Below, piece by piece: positions 1 to 11,000 of a DNA stretch of 64,000 nucleotides; position 1 is the first letter of the stretch, and the number at the start of each line of letters is the position of its first letter. The notes below the pieces were generated by a model. The model did no database searches. It had not been told where the DNA came from and saw nothing but the letters and a program-made list of their open reading frames with translations. The stretch spans positions 1-64,000 of the forward strand of contig NZ_JOEI01000002.1 in NCBI RefSeq assembly GCF_000718095.1, written 5' to 3'. The translations under genes were made by a program, and so were the position numbers. The DNA comes from Streptomyces scopuliridis RB72 (GTDB lineage: Bacteria > Actinomycetota > Actinomycetes > Streptomycetales > Streptomycetaceae).

Positions 1-344
1 CTGATCCTGCGCCTGGTCCGGGAGAACCCGTCGTGGGGCTACCGCAGGGTGCACGGCGAACTCGCCACTCCCGGCATCACAGTCGCCGCCTCCACCGTCT
101 GGGAGGTCCTCCAAGCCGAAAGCATCGACCCCGCGCCCAACCGGGCCGCCACCACCCGGGCCGACGCGCGCTCCGCGAGTTCGAGCAGCACCACAACGCG
201 CACCGGCCCCACCAGGCGATGAACCAGGCGGCACCCCTGCGCGCCGTCCCCGAACCGCTGAACCCCGGACAGATCACCCGCCCGGACATACACCGCACAG
301 ACCGCCTCGGCGAAGTCATCCACGAGTACCGACACGCCGCCTGA
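1..344 (+). pseudogene. IS3-family transposase OrfB remnant with internal deletion
   Basis: Reading frame 1 from base 1 encodes an integrase HTH_21-like stretch (ENPSWGYRRVHGELA, STVWEVLQAESIDPAP). The sense then jumps near base 150-165 to frame 3, which encodes the C-terminal tail of the same transposase type (HHNAHRPHQAMNQ, DRLGEVIHEY) and stops at 344. The central DDE catalytic core, normally over 100 residues, is missing, so the two ends were joined by deletion with a frame change. The 5' end lies outside the window. It sits outside attL, so it is either part of an older accretion at this tRNA locus or chromosomal debris. Confidence 0.8.
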
Positions 345-377
345 ACTGCACGGATGAGGTTTCCGGCAGGCGCAGGG

Positions 378-534
378 TTGGGAGCGAGTGGGAGCGGCCC
401 GTGCTCCCACTCGCTCCCAAAGCGCTCCCGGAAAACCCGTCAGGGGCCATCCGAAGACGGCCCCTGAGCTGCGAGAATATCCGACATCGCTGTCGGGACG
501 ACAGGATTTGAACCTGCGACCCCTTGACCCCCAG
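378..534. repeat. Left copy of ~155-base direct repeat around the tRNA-Pro attachment site
   Basis: This stretch matches 23,328-23,485 nearly base for base. It holds an 18-base perfect stem (378-395 with 403-420, loop 396-402), a second hairpin (440-448 with 459-467) that matches the terminator downstream of the intact tRNA-Pro, and the 44-base att core. Homology stops abruptly at 534, where the 5' half of the tRNA should continue. The duplication runs about 110 bases beyond the att core, which is more than simple site-specific integration needs. Confidence 0.85.
491..534. other. attL: 3' half of tRNA-Pro
   Basis: These 44 bases are identical to 23,442-23,485. On the minus strand they run from the anticodon loop of tRNA-Pro(GGG) through the T-arm and acceptor stem, which is where tyrosine recombinases of the pSAM2 type typically cross over. 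The 5' half of the tRNA is absent here, so this is the distal att product rather than a tRNA gene. The intact tRNA at the right end was regenerated by the copy brought in by the element. Confidence 0.85.
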
Positions 535-630
535 GAGTGAGGGTCGGGGCCATTTTCTGGATGTAGCAGACTTAATCAGGGTGCATGTTGTGCGCTGCAG
601 ACTCCCTCGTGCACCATCGCGCACACCGTG

Positions 631-652
631 TGGTCCCCAACTGGTCCCCACC
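631..652. repeat. Paired direct repeat next to attL, candidate integrase arm sites
   Basis: The 9-mer TGGTCCCCA occurs at 631-639 and again at 642-650, an 11-base period, about 100 bases inside attL. Paired short direct repeats at this distance from the crossover core are typical of arm-type binding sites for tyrosine integrases. No integrase gene lies beside it, and the only integrase in the island (13,275-14,558) has a different repeat pair at its own end. The assignment is inference from position and spacing. Confidence 0.4.
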
Positions 653-741
653 CGCGGTCATGGCTCGCACGCTACGTGCGACGTGTCGACGCCATGGCCG
701 GCCCCCGGCTGGACAGCCCCTGGGCACTGCCGCACAGGTAT

Positions 742-876
742 CGCTGCGGGATTTCTGTCGCCAGTTCGTGGAGCTGGTCCGAGCCGACCGCACCCCGGAG
801 GAGTTGGCCAAAGAGTTCGAGCCATCCGCGCAGACCATCCGCACCCGGGCCAACAAGGCCAACGCACTTTGGCGGC
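742..876 (+). pseudogene. IS3-family OrfA remnant
   Basis: In frame with 742 the sequence encodes an OrfA-like HTH fragment: FVELVRADRTPEELAKEFEP followed by SAQTIRTRANKANALW. This matches the usual pattern of streptomycete IS3 OrfA proteins (EFEPSAQTIRNWV), but the start, the rest of the helix-turn-helix and the leucine zipper are gone. It lies just upstream of the first real gene of the toxin operon and probably supplies nothing except the sequence before that gene's ribosome binding site. Bases 535-741 hold only attL flank and the paired repeat described separately. Confidence 0.6.
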
Positions 877-923
877 ATGTATGGTACGGCTCCGCCGGAC
901 CTGTACGCGTTCGAGAGGAAACC

Positions 924-1286
924 ATGGTGAAGTCTGTCGCCGCTGCCATTCCAACTGGCCCTGTCCGCAGGAGCCTTGCTTTGAAGTCGGTTGCTTCCAG
1001 AACGCTGCTGGCCGCTGTGCCGGTGGTAAGCCTCGGAGTGTTGGGGGTCGTGCCGTCCCTCGTCATCGCGTTGCGTCGGCGCGGGCGCGCCCACTGGATC
1101 GCGTGCGCCGTATTCACCGTGGTGACGGTCGGCTGGGTTGTGCAGATAGCAGTGACGCCTGAGGAAACCCACGGTCTGCTGTTCGTGGCCGATTTCCTGC
1201 TTCTGCTTCTCTCCACCGTCGGGGCCACGCTGCATTGCCTGCTCAGCTATACCCCGAGCCCGAAGGGCACCGGTGAGTCAGCGTGA
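924..1286 (+). CDS. Small multi-pass membrane protein, first gene of the Rhs operon
   Basis: The protein is 120 residues. The ATG at 924 follows a good Shine-Dalgarno (GAGAGGA); the frame is open further upstream, but that part is the IS3 OrfA fragment. Hydrophobic segments fall at roughly residues 18-42 (LLAAVPVVSLGVLGVVPSLV), 48-65 (WIACAVFTVVTVGWVV) and 78-100 (LLFVADFLLLLLSTVGATLH), giving about three membrane spans. No recognised domain is visible. The stop overlaps the GTG start of the next gene (GTGA), so the two are translationally coupled and probably work together with the Rhs protein downstream. Anchoring or export support is a guess. Confidence 0.75.
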   Translation: MVKSVAAAIPTGPVRRSLALKSVASRTLLAAVPVVSLGVLGVVPSLVIALRRRGRAHWIACAVFTVVTVGWVVQIAVTPEETHGLLFVADFLLLLLSTVGATLHCLLSYTPSPKGTGESA

Positions 1287-1885
1287 AGACCCGGCGTGCA
1301 TGGAGAAACAGGGCCGAGCAGGCTCCGCCGCGCCGCGGTGAGTGGCTCCGGCCGCAGATCGCCCGGGTGGTCGGCGCGTTCAGGGGGAGAGGGCGGTGGG
1401 TTGTGGCAGGTGCGACTGCGCTTGGGCTACTTGGACTGCTGGCCTTTCAGTTGCTCGGCGGTAGCGACCCGGCGGGGGCGCCGGACCCGCGAGCGCGTCA
1501 GTACGAGGATGAGGACGCCTGCCTGCTGACGGGTGATCAGGGAATTGCCTCCGGAACCCCCGCCGCGCCGGTGTGGCAGGCGATGCAGAAGGCATCGCTT
1601 GATACGCGCGCCCGTGTCAACTACGTACCGGTGACGGGCGAACAGTCAGTGGCAAACGCACGGCCGTTCTTCAACACCCTGATGCAGCGTCAGTGCGGGG
1701 TGGTACTGGCGGTGGGCGGTCCGCAGGTCGAGGTCACGGAGGCTGGGGCGGCGCGGCATCCGAACATTCGGTTCGTCGTGGTCGACGGCTCAAGTGACGC
1801 CGCCAATGTCGTCGTGGCCAAGTCCGGAGAGGGGCTTGAGGAGACGGTGGTGGACGCCATCCAACAGGTAGTCAAAGGCCGCTAA
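1283..1885 (+). CDS. Membrane-anchored BMP-like (PnrA/Med type) ligand-binding protein
   Basis: The protein is 200 residues and starts at a GTG that overlaps the previous stop. It has a basic N-terminus, one membrane segment near residues 38-58 (VVAGATALGLLGLLAFQLLG), and a C-terminal extracytoplasmic part. The pattern CGVVLAVGG, then AARHPNIRFVVVDG, then NVVVAKSGEGL is that of the C-terminal lobe of basic membrane protein family binding proteins. The usual BMP N-terminal lobe is shortened (whole proteins are about 330 residues), and no ABC transporter genes are nearby, so a transport role is unlikely. Its position directly before the giant secreted Rhs gene suggests a surface partner for it. 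The family call is by eye. Confidence 0.65.
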   Translation: MKTRRAWRNRAEQAPPRRGEWLRPQIARVVGAFRGRGRWVVAGATALGLLGLLAFQLLGGSDPAGAPDPRARQYEDEDACLLTGDQGIASGTPAAPVWQAMQKASLDTRARVNYVPVTGEQSVANARPFFNTLMQRQCGVVLAVGGPQVEVTEAGAARHPNIRFVVVDGSSDAANVVVAKSGEGLEETVVDAIQQVVKGR

Positions 1886-2036
1886 CCGACGGTAAAACGG
1901 GTGGAAGTGGCGCCCTGAGCCTCTCATGACGGGTAAAGATCAAATAAAATGCCATGGTGAAAGCTGGGTTGGCAGGGCCATGACGGTCAAGATTGCGCAG
2001 ATCCTGTAACCGTTTCGTGAGTAAAGGCCCTTCCCC
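1886..2036 (+). promoter_or_regulatory. Leader of the Rhs gene
   Basis: This 151-base gap separates the BMP-like gene from the Rhs start. It contains an A+T-rich patch around 1936-1955 (AAAGATCAAATAAAATG) that stands out in this G+C-rich setting and could carry a -10 region, and an AAGG ribosome binding site at 2024-2027, nine bases before the ATG. No terminator-like hairpin is evident, so read-through from the two upstream genes is also possible. Confidence 0.35.
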
Positions 2037-5000
2037 ATGCGCGCTCGCCGGGTCCGTGGTTCCCGCCTGTTCCCGCCCGGTCGCACCGGTCGGCGCAGAG
2101 CGAGGGCGACGGCTCTTTCCGTCCTCGTCTCGTTCTCCTTCATGCTCACCACCGAGACAGCGGCGGCCGAGGGTGCCACGCTTCCGGCGCTCAGCATGCC
2201 GGAACTCTCCCTGTCAGGCCTGTGGACATGGATGAACAAGTCTCCTCTGGACACCCCCGACCAGCAGAGCGGAACCGCCCGTGGCAAGAGCCACTTCGCC
2301 TCGGCCGACTCCACCCGTACCGATCGTGTGGTCGGCCACGCCCCGGGCAAGGGCAGGGGCGAACTCGACCTGTACGAGAGACCCGTGGACGCGCCCGAGA
2401 AGGTCACGACCCGGGCGCGGGCCGTCGGCAACGCGGAGAGCTTCAACGCGAAGACCAGCAAGCGCGACGCCAAGAAGTCGACCGCGACATCCGACTACTA
2501 CGTCAACGCCGACGGCTCGACCACCGTCCGGCACTACACCGGCCGCACCAACTTCGCGTCCAGCGACGGCGGGTGGCAGCCGGTGGACACCAGTCTCGTA
2601 CAGAACGCGGACGGCAGATTCGAGGAGCGCGCCAACTCGCTCGCCATCGATTTCGCTTCGGACGCCGCCGATCAGCAGCTCGCCTCCGTCGACTTCGGCG
2701 GAGGCCGCTCACTCGCGTACTCGCTGCGCGACGCCGCGAGCGTCGTTCCGAGAGTGGACCCCAATGGTGCCCTGACCTACGCGGACGTTCTGCCCGGCAC
2801 CGACCTTGAACTCGTCCCACTTACGGACGGCTCCAAGGAAAACCTTGTTCTGCGTTCGCCGGACGCCGCCAACTCCTGGCTCTTCCCGCTGGACGTCAAG
2901 GGGCTGACCCCGCGTCTCACGGACGACGGCGACGTGGAGTTCATCGACGCCGACGATGCGGTGACCGCCACCATCCCGCACGCGTACATGGCCGACTCCA
3001 AAGTCGATCCCCGCTCCGGTGACACCGCCCAATCCCGCGAACTCACCTACGACATAACGACGGTGGGTGGTACGCCCGCGCTGCGGCTGACCGCCGACCG
3101 CGCCTGGCTCGTCGACCCTGAGCGGGTCTACCCGGTGACCGTCGATCCGACGATCGTCGCGAGCAACTCCACGTACGCCCAGAACACCATCCCGGGCGAT
3201 CACTCCACCGAGGACCAGATCAAGGTCGGTTCATACGACTCGGGTACGAACAAGGCCAATTCGTTTCTCCAGTTCAGCTCGCTCGGCACCACGCTGAAGG
3301 GGCAGCGGGTCTCCGCCGCGACCCTCAATGTGTACGCGCTCTGGTCCGCGAGCTGCACGGCCATGCCGTTCTCGGTCCACCCGGTCAATCAGTCATGGAC
3401 GCCTTCCGGGGTCACCAGCTATCCCGGTCCGTCCTACGACGTGGCGATCGGCACGGCCACACCGGCGCCCGGCGCTTCCTGCACGAATGACACCGGCTCC
3501 ACGTCCGTTGGCGTCAAAATGCCGGTAACGCTCTCCACCGGCTGGTTCGACTGGGTCGCCACGGGCGGCGCCAACTACGGTCTCGCGCTGACCGCCCCGA
3601 CCACCGACGGCGCGCACTGGAAGAAGTTCCACTCCGACAACTCGGCGACTCCGGGATGGCGTCCGGCCCTCGACCTGACATATGCGCCCAACACCAAGCC
3701 GCAGGTCAACGCCCAGTATCCGCCGGAGAACTTCCCGGCCAACACCCTCCAGCCCGAGCTGCTCGTCTACGCGAGCGATGCCGACAAGTGGCCGTCGGCC
3801 CTGTCGTACACCTTCGAGGTGTACGACGCCGACAGCGACAGCACCACACCGGTCGCCACCTCCGGTGCCATCGCCAAGGGCTCCTGGAAGATACCCGCCG
3901 GCAAGCTCACCTGGAGCAAGAACTACGTCTGGTACGTCGGTGTCAGCGACGGCTACGAGGAGGTGACGCACTCCAGCCGCTTCTCCACCGCCGTGCCGCA
4001 GCCGCCGGTCACCTCGGGCCTGGCCCAGAACACGGACGGTCACGAATTCGACCCGAGCGACGGCAACTACACCACCGAGGACACCGACGCCGAGGTGCAG
4101 GTCGTCGGTCCTTCCCTCTCCGTGGAGCGTTCGTACAACAGCCTCGATCCGCGAGTCGACAGCGCGTTCGGCGCCGGCTGGTCGACGGTGGTCGACATGA
4201 AGGCCGTCGAGGCCAAGGACGGGGCGGGCGCGGTCACCAGCGTCGTGATCACCTATCCAGGCGGGGAGCAGGTCGCCTTCGGCCGCAACGCCAACGGTAC
4301 GTTCGTCCCCCCGCCGGGCCGGTACGCGCGGCTCCAGACCGTCACCGGTGGCTACACGCTCACCGACAAGGACTTCACGGTCTACACCTTCACGCAGCCC
4401 ACGGCGAAGGCCGCGGTACGCGCAATATCCGGCATCAAGGACTACGCGGGCCGTACCGAGACCTTCAGCTACACCTCAAACCAACTGACCAAGATCACCA
4501 ACACCACGTCGAACCGGTCCCTGACCCTCACCTGGCAGACTCCGACCGGCGCCACGGCCCCGCACGTGGCGACCGTCGCCACCGACCCGTCCAAAGCGGG
4601 CGACGCGAGTACCGTACAGACCTGGACGTACGGTTACTCGGGCGACCAGCTCAGCTCGGTGTGCCCGCCTGCCGACCCGGCCAAGTGCACGACGTACGGC
4701 TATGCCACAGGCAACCACTACCGCACTACGGTCCTCGACGCCGACCCGTTCGCCTACTGGCGCCTCGGTGAGGCCACGGGCGAGACCGTCGCCAAGGACG
4801 CGGTGGACAGCAACCAGGGGCGGTACAACGGCCTCTACCGCAATGTGACCCTGGGCGGTTCGGCCGTCCTCGCGGGCTCGACGCAGAAGACCGCCACCTT
4901 CAACGGCACCACCTCGTACGTGGAGATACCGAGTGCTCCGGGCGCCACGCCCTCGTACATGTCGGTGTCGCTGTGGTTCAAGACCACCCAGGCGGGCGGT

Positions 5001-8000
5001 GTCCTCTTCTACTACGGCGACAAGCCGTTGAGCGTCTCCGACCCGGTCGGTACGACGACCAAGAACACCCCCGCCGTGTATGTCGGCACCGACGGCAAGC
5101 TTCGCGGCTGTCTGGCCATGTCGCCGGGCTGCAACACCACCATCACCTCCAGTGCCTCTGTCAACAACGGCCAATGGCATCAGGCCGTCCTGACCGGTGT
5201 GGCCAACAGCCAGACCCTGTATCTGGACGGCGTTGCCCAGGGCACGCTGACCGGCACGATCAACGACTGGGAGCAGCCCTATCTCTCGCTCGGCGCCGGG
5301 GTGAACACCGACGGCTGGCCCGCGATGAACGCGAACGACAAGCTCGGGCACTACAGCGGCCAGCTCGCCGAGGTCGCGATCTACTCCGAGCCGCTCGGCC
5401 AGGACGTCATCACCGCCCAGTACCAGGCGGCCAAACGGTCCGCCGGCCTGCTCAACAAGATCACCACTCCGGGCGGCAAGACCCAGTCCTCGGTCGCCTA
5501 CGGCACCACCGACGACCTGGTCCTCCAGGCCACCGACGGCGACGGAGGCACCTGGAAGCTCAATTCCTCCACCGTCACCGGCTCCTCGCAGGTCTACCGG
5601 TCGGCCGTGATGGGCTCCGCGCCCGCCGGCTACTGGCGCCTTGACGACACACAGGGCGCACCGCAGGCCGCCAACGAGATCCACACCGGATTCGGTACGT
5701 ACAACACCGTCACCCAGGGAGTCGCCGGCCCGTTCGGGACGGGCGACGCGACCGCAGCCTCGTTCAACGGCACCAGCTCGTTCGCGGAAGTGCCCTACGC
5801 GCCCTGGCACGGCAAGCAGGACCGCGCCGTGGAGCTGTGGTTCAAGACCAGCAAGCCCGGTGTGCTGATCGCCGACCAGAGCCGGGCGCCGAATGACCCC
5901 GAAGGCGTCGGCGGCAGCTGGAACCCCGTCCTGTATGTGGGCGCGGACGGCAAGCTCCGCGGCCACTGGTGGAGCGTCAGCGGCAGCGGCAGCACCGACT
6001 TCGGCTCCAAGGCCGTGGTCAATAACAATGCCTGGCACCACGCGGTGCTCTCCGCCTCCGGCTCCACCCAGACGCTGTACGTCGACGGTGTGAAGCAGGC
6101 CGACTACAGCGGCGCGGCCAAGGACCAGTCCAACACCCGTACGTTCATCGGCGCCGGCTTCACCCGATCCTGGATCAGCTCCCCGGGCGACATCAGCTAC
6201 TTCACCGGTTCCATCGCCGATGTGGCCGTGTACGCGGACCCGCTCGCCGCCGACCAGGTCGAGCAGCACTGGTCCGCGTACAAGGCGTCCTCCGGCGTCG
6301 CCCCGGTGCGTACGGTGAAGCTCACCGATCCCACCGACAAGACGCTGACGTACGTGTACGACGCGGAGCTGGGCAACCGTCTCCTCGCGGCGGTCGACAC
6401 CAACGGCAAGCGGTCCACGTACGGCTACGACACGGCCGGCTTCCTGCACACCGTGACCGACGCCAATGGCAATCGCGCCATCACAGGGCACGACATCCGC
6501 GGCAACACGGTCTCCGAGACCACCTGCCAGGACACCACGGCCAATAAGTGCTCCACCGAGTACTCCACCTACTTCCCGGACGCGACCACGGCGTTCCCGC
6601 CTATGGATCCGCGCAACGACCTGGTACTCACCGAGCGGGACGGCCGTTCGTCGGAACCGGCGGACAACACCTATCTGACCAGCTACACCTACGACAGCGG
6701 CGGCAACGTTACCTCGGTGACCACGCCGCCGGTGGCCGGGCATCCGGCCGGCCGGACCGCCACCACCAGCTACACCACCACCAGCACCCCGGCCGCGGAA
6801 GGCGGTACGGCCAAGGCTCCGGCCGGACTGGTCGCGGACGTGGTCACGCCGGGCGGCAAGCGGACGACGTACACCTACTTCGCCAACGGTGATCTCGCCG
6901 AGGTCACCGATGCCAACGGCGCCAAGCTGAGCTACACCTACGACGCGCTGGGCCGGCAGCTCACCGAGACCGAGATATCCGACGCCCAGCCGGGCGGACT
7001 CACCACCACCCTGACCTACGACAAGAACGACCAGGTCCGCACCGAGACCAGCCCACCGGTCACCAACCGGGTCACGGGCGCTGTCCACACCGCGCGGTCG
7101 ACGACGGTGTACGACGCGGACGGCAACGTCACCGAACAGACCGTCGCGGACCTGACCGGCGGTGACGCGGCGCGTACGACGTCCCTCACGTACGACGCGT
7201 ACAACCGGCAGGCGACCAGGACCGATCCGGGCGGTGACACCACCGCGTTCGAGTACGACGTCTACGGCAACAAGACCAAGGAGACGGACCCCGCGGGGAA
7301 CGTCAACACGTACACGTTCGATGCCGAGGGACGTCCTCTCACCACAAACCTGCTCAACTACACCGGCGACCCGGACAACCCGTCGTCCCCGGCCACGCTG
7401 GTGCAGGAGTCGCGGGCGTACGACCCGGCCGGGCGGCTCGCCTCGGTCACCGACGCGATGGGCTGGACGACCGCGTACACCTACACCGACGACGGACTGT
7501 CGGCCTCGGTAGTGCGCAAGGACCCGGCGAGCGGCGCATCGTTCACCGAGCAGGCCAACACCTATGACGCGGCCGGAAACCTGATCGAGCAGGTGACCGA
7601 CGACGGCCAGACCAGAACCACCTTCGCGGTGGACGCGGCCGACCGCACCACCTCATCGGTGCTCGACCCGGCCGGCGCCAGGCGCTCGACGAAGGTCTCC
7701 TACGACCCGGACGACAATGTGGTCTCGGAGACCGAGACCGACCCGGCGACCGGTGACATCAGCACGGCGGACACGACGTACGACAACCTGGGCAATGTCA
7801 CCGGCAGTACCGTCCACGACGGTACGACCGCCCCGGTGGCCCGCTACAAGCTGGACGAGACGACGGGCGTCTCCGCCGCCGACTCCTCCGGCGCCAACCA
7901 CTCCGGAACCCTCGGTACCGGAGTGAAGTGGAACCCCGACCGCGGCGGCAGCGCGGACTTCGACGGCACGGCCAACGCGTACGCGCAGACGACCGGTCCG

Positions 8001-11000
8001 GTCGTCAACACCAGCGGCAGCTTCACCGTCTCCGCCTGGGTCAAGCTGAACGCGAAAACGGCCAACAACACCTTCGTGGCCCAGGAGGGCAAGAACGCGA
8101 GCGGCTTCCAGCTCTACTTCTCCACGACATACGGCTGGTCCTTCAACCGGCACTCCGCGGATGTCGCCAGCCCGGGCATCATCCGGGCGTACTCGGGTAC
8201 GGCGGCGGTGACCACCGGGACCTGGACGCATCTAACGGGCGTGTACGACAAGGACGCCGGCCAGGTGAGGCTGTACGTGAACGGCGTCGCGTCCGGCACC
8301 CCCGCCGCGTTCACCACCCCCTGGGAATCCACGGGAGCGCTCCAGATAGGCCGCCTGCGCATGAATGGCGCCTCCAGCGAGAACACCAGCGGCGCGATCG
8401 ACGACGTCCAGGTCTACAGCGAGGCGCTCACCACGGCGCAGGTCTCGGCGGTCCGAGGGGGCACCTTCCCGGCGGCCGGCAGCTCCGTGCGTAGCACCAC
8501 CTGGAAGCTGGACCAGCGGGGCCTGCCGACATCCTTCACCGATGCCAACGGCAGTACCACCGACTACGGTTACGACGAGGCTGCCCAGCAGACCACGGTC
8601 ACCGAACCGGCCGTCGACGCCGAACAGAACGGTGGCACCCCGGTCTCCGTCCGCCCGGTCTCGATGACCGGCTACAACACCTTCGGCGAGAACACCGAGA
8701 GCTCCGACCCACTCGGCAATGTCACGGTCACGGCCTACGACGCCGAGGGCCAGGAATCCTCGACCACACTCCCGAACTACACCCCGCCCGGGGCCACCGC
8801 GCCCATCACGGCCACCTTCTGGAACGAGTACAACAAGCTCGGCCAGGTCACCGCCGAAGTCGACGCGCTCGGCAATCGCACCACATACTCGTACACCCAA
8901 CTCGGCGACCTGGCCTCGGTCGTGGAGCCGGGCGGCGACACGACGAAGTACGCGTACGACACCAACGGCGACCAGCTCTCCGCGACCCGGCCCAACGGCG
9001 CCCGCGAGGAAACCACATGGGACTACCTGGGCCGCCCGGTCACCAGCACGGACATCGTGCGCCAGCCCGTGCAGCGGGCGTACACGGCGATCAACGAATA
9101 CAACGCCCCGGGCGGTGAACTGTCCCGGACCGTGAGCCCGACCGGTGTCGCCGAGTCGTACAAGTACAACGCGCTGGGCGAGACCACCGAGGTGACCGAC
9201 AGCGCGGGCAACACCTCGAAGTTCACCTACGACATGGACGGCCAGGTCCTGAACTCCACGGACCCGGACGGCACCAGCACCAAGAACACCTACGACGGGT
9301 TCGGACAGCTCACCGCGACCAGCGATCTGGACGCCACGGGCAAGACGCTCCGCACCAGCAGCGCCACGTACGACCGCGCGGGCAACCCGCTGTCGGTGAC
9401 CGACTACCGCGGTCACACCTCGACCTTGACCGTGGACCGTACCGGGCTGGTCACCAAGGCGGTGCAGCCGGTCTCCGCGACCGAGTCGATCACGACGACC
9501 TTCGGCTATGACGCGGCGGGCAACCGAACGCGGTTCACCGACGGCCGGAACAATCCCTTCCTGACCACATACAACAGCTGGGGGCTCCCGGAGTCCGAGA
9601 TCGAGCCGTCGACGCCGGGGCACACCCCGCTCTCCAACCGCACGTTCACCATGGTGTACGACGCCAACGGGCAGGCGACCGAGGCGCGTTTGCCGAGCGG
9701 GGTCACCGTCACCAACGAGTACGACACGAAGGGACGGCTGACCCGGCAGAGCGGTTCGGGCACCGCGGTCACGACGGTCGACCGCACGTACGCGTACGAC
9801 TCCGACGACCGGGTCGTCGCGGTCGCGGGGGCAGGTGAGGACAAGAACACCTTCGGCTACGACGACCGCGGTCTGCTGCTGTCGGCCTCCGGCCCTTCAG
9901 GGGATTCGTCCTTCGCGTACAACGCGGACGGGGCGATGACCACGAGGACGGACGCCTCCGGCACCTCCGCGTACGGATATGACACCGCGGGCCGGCTCAA
10001 GACGGTCAGGGACGGTGCCACGGGCTCGGACCTGACCTACGGGTACGACGTCAACAGCAATGTCACGGAGGTGGATTACGGGAGCGGCAAGTCGAAGCGG
10101 ACTTTCGGCTATGACGCCCTGGAGCGGCTGACGAGCGACAAGCTGACCTCGCCGAGCGGCAAGGTCCTGTCGTCGATCGCCTACGGGTACGACGAGAACA
10201 ACAACGAGACGTCGAAGACGACGACGGGTGTCGCTGGTGCGGGTACGCACACGTACAGCTATGACTGGGCGAACCGTCTGACGTCCTGGAACAACGGGAC
10301 GGCGACGGAGCAGTACGGGTATGACGCGTCCGGCAACCGTACGCGGGTGGGCGGCGACACGTACACGTACGACGCGCGCAACCGGCTGACGTCGGACGGG
10401 CACAACACGTACACGTACACGGCCCGGGGCACGTTGAGCGGGATCACGGACGAGGGTGGGAAGCTGACCACGGTGAAGGCTGATGCCTTCGACCGGGTGA
10501 TCCAGGAGGGCGACCGTACGTACACGTACGACGGTCTGGACCGGGTGCTGAACGCGACGGACGGGACCGGCACTTCGCTGTTCTCGTTCCAGTACAGCGG
10601 TGCCGGCAATGATGTGGCCTCGGACGGCGTGACGTCCTACAGCCGGAATGCGGACGGTGCCCTGCTCGGGGTGAAGACGGCTGTGTCTTCGGTGCTGGCG
10701 TTGACGGATCTGCATGACGACGTGGTGGCGCAGTTCACCGGTTCCGGTGAGGCGCTGACGGGTTCGTCGTCGTATTCGCCCTTCGGGATGGTCACCGAGT
10801 CGGTGGGGATGCTCGGGCGGCTGGGTTACCAGTCGGGGTGGACGGATCCGGAGACGGCCAAGGTGAATATGGCCGCCCGCTGGTATTCGCCGCAGTCGGG
10901 CCAGTTCAACAGCCGCGACACGGTGGGAATGGACGCGCTCCCGGCGTCGGTGTCCGCGAACCGGTACGCGTACGGCGACGACAACCCGATGACGGCGACC

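Noticed and set aside
491..534. A second tRNA-Pro gene at the left end
   Set aside because: Only the 3' half from the anticodon loop is present; it is the att remnant.
4476..7088. An 870-codon open frame antisense to the Rhs gene
   Set aside because: It is the mirror of biased G+C third positions in the repeats. The protein is Arg/Gly/Val-rich without domains, and the sense strand has a clear, domain-rich product.
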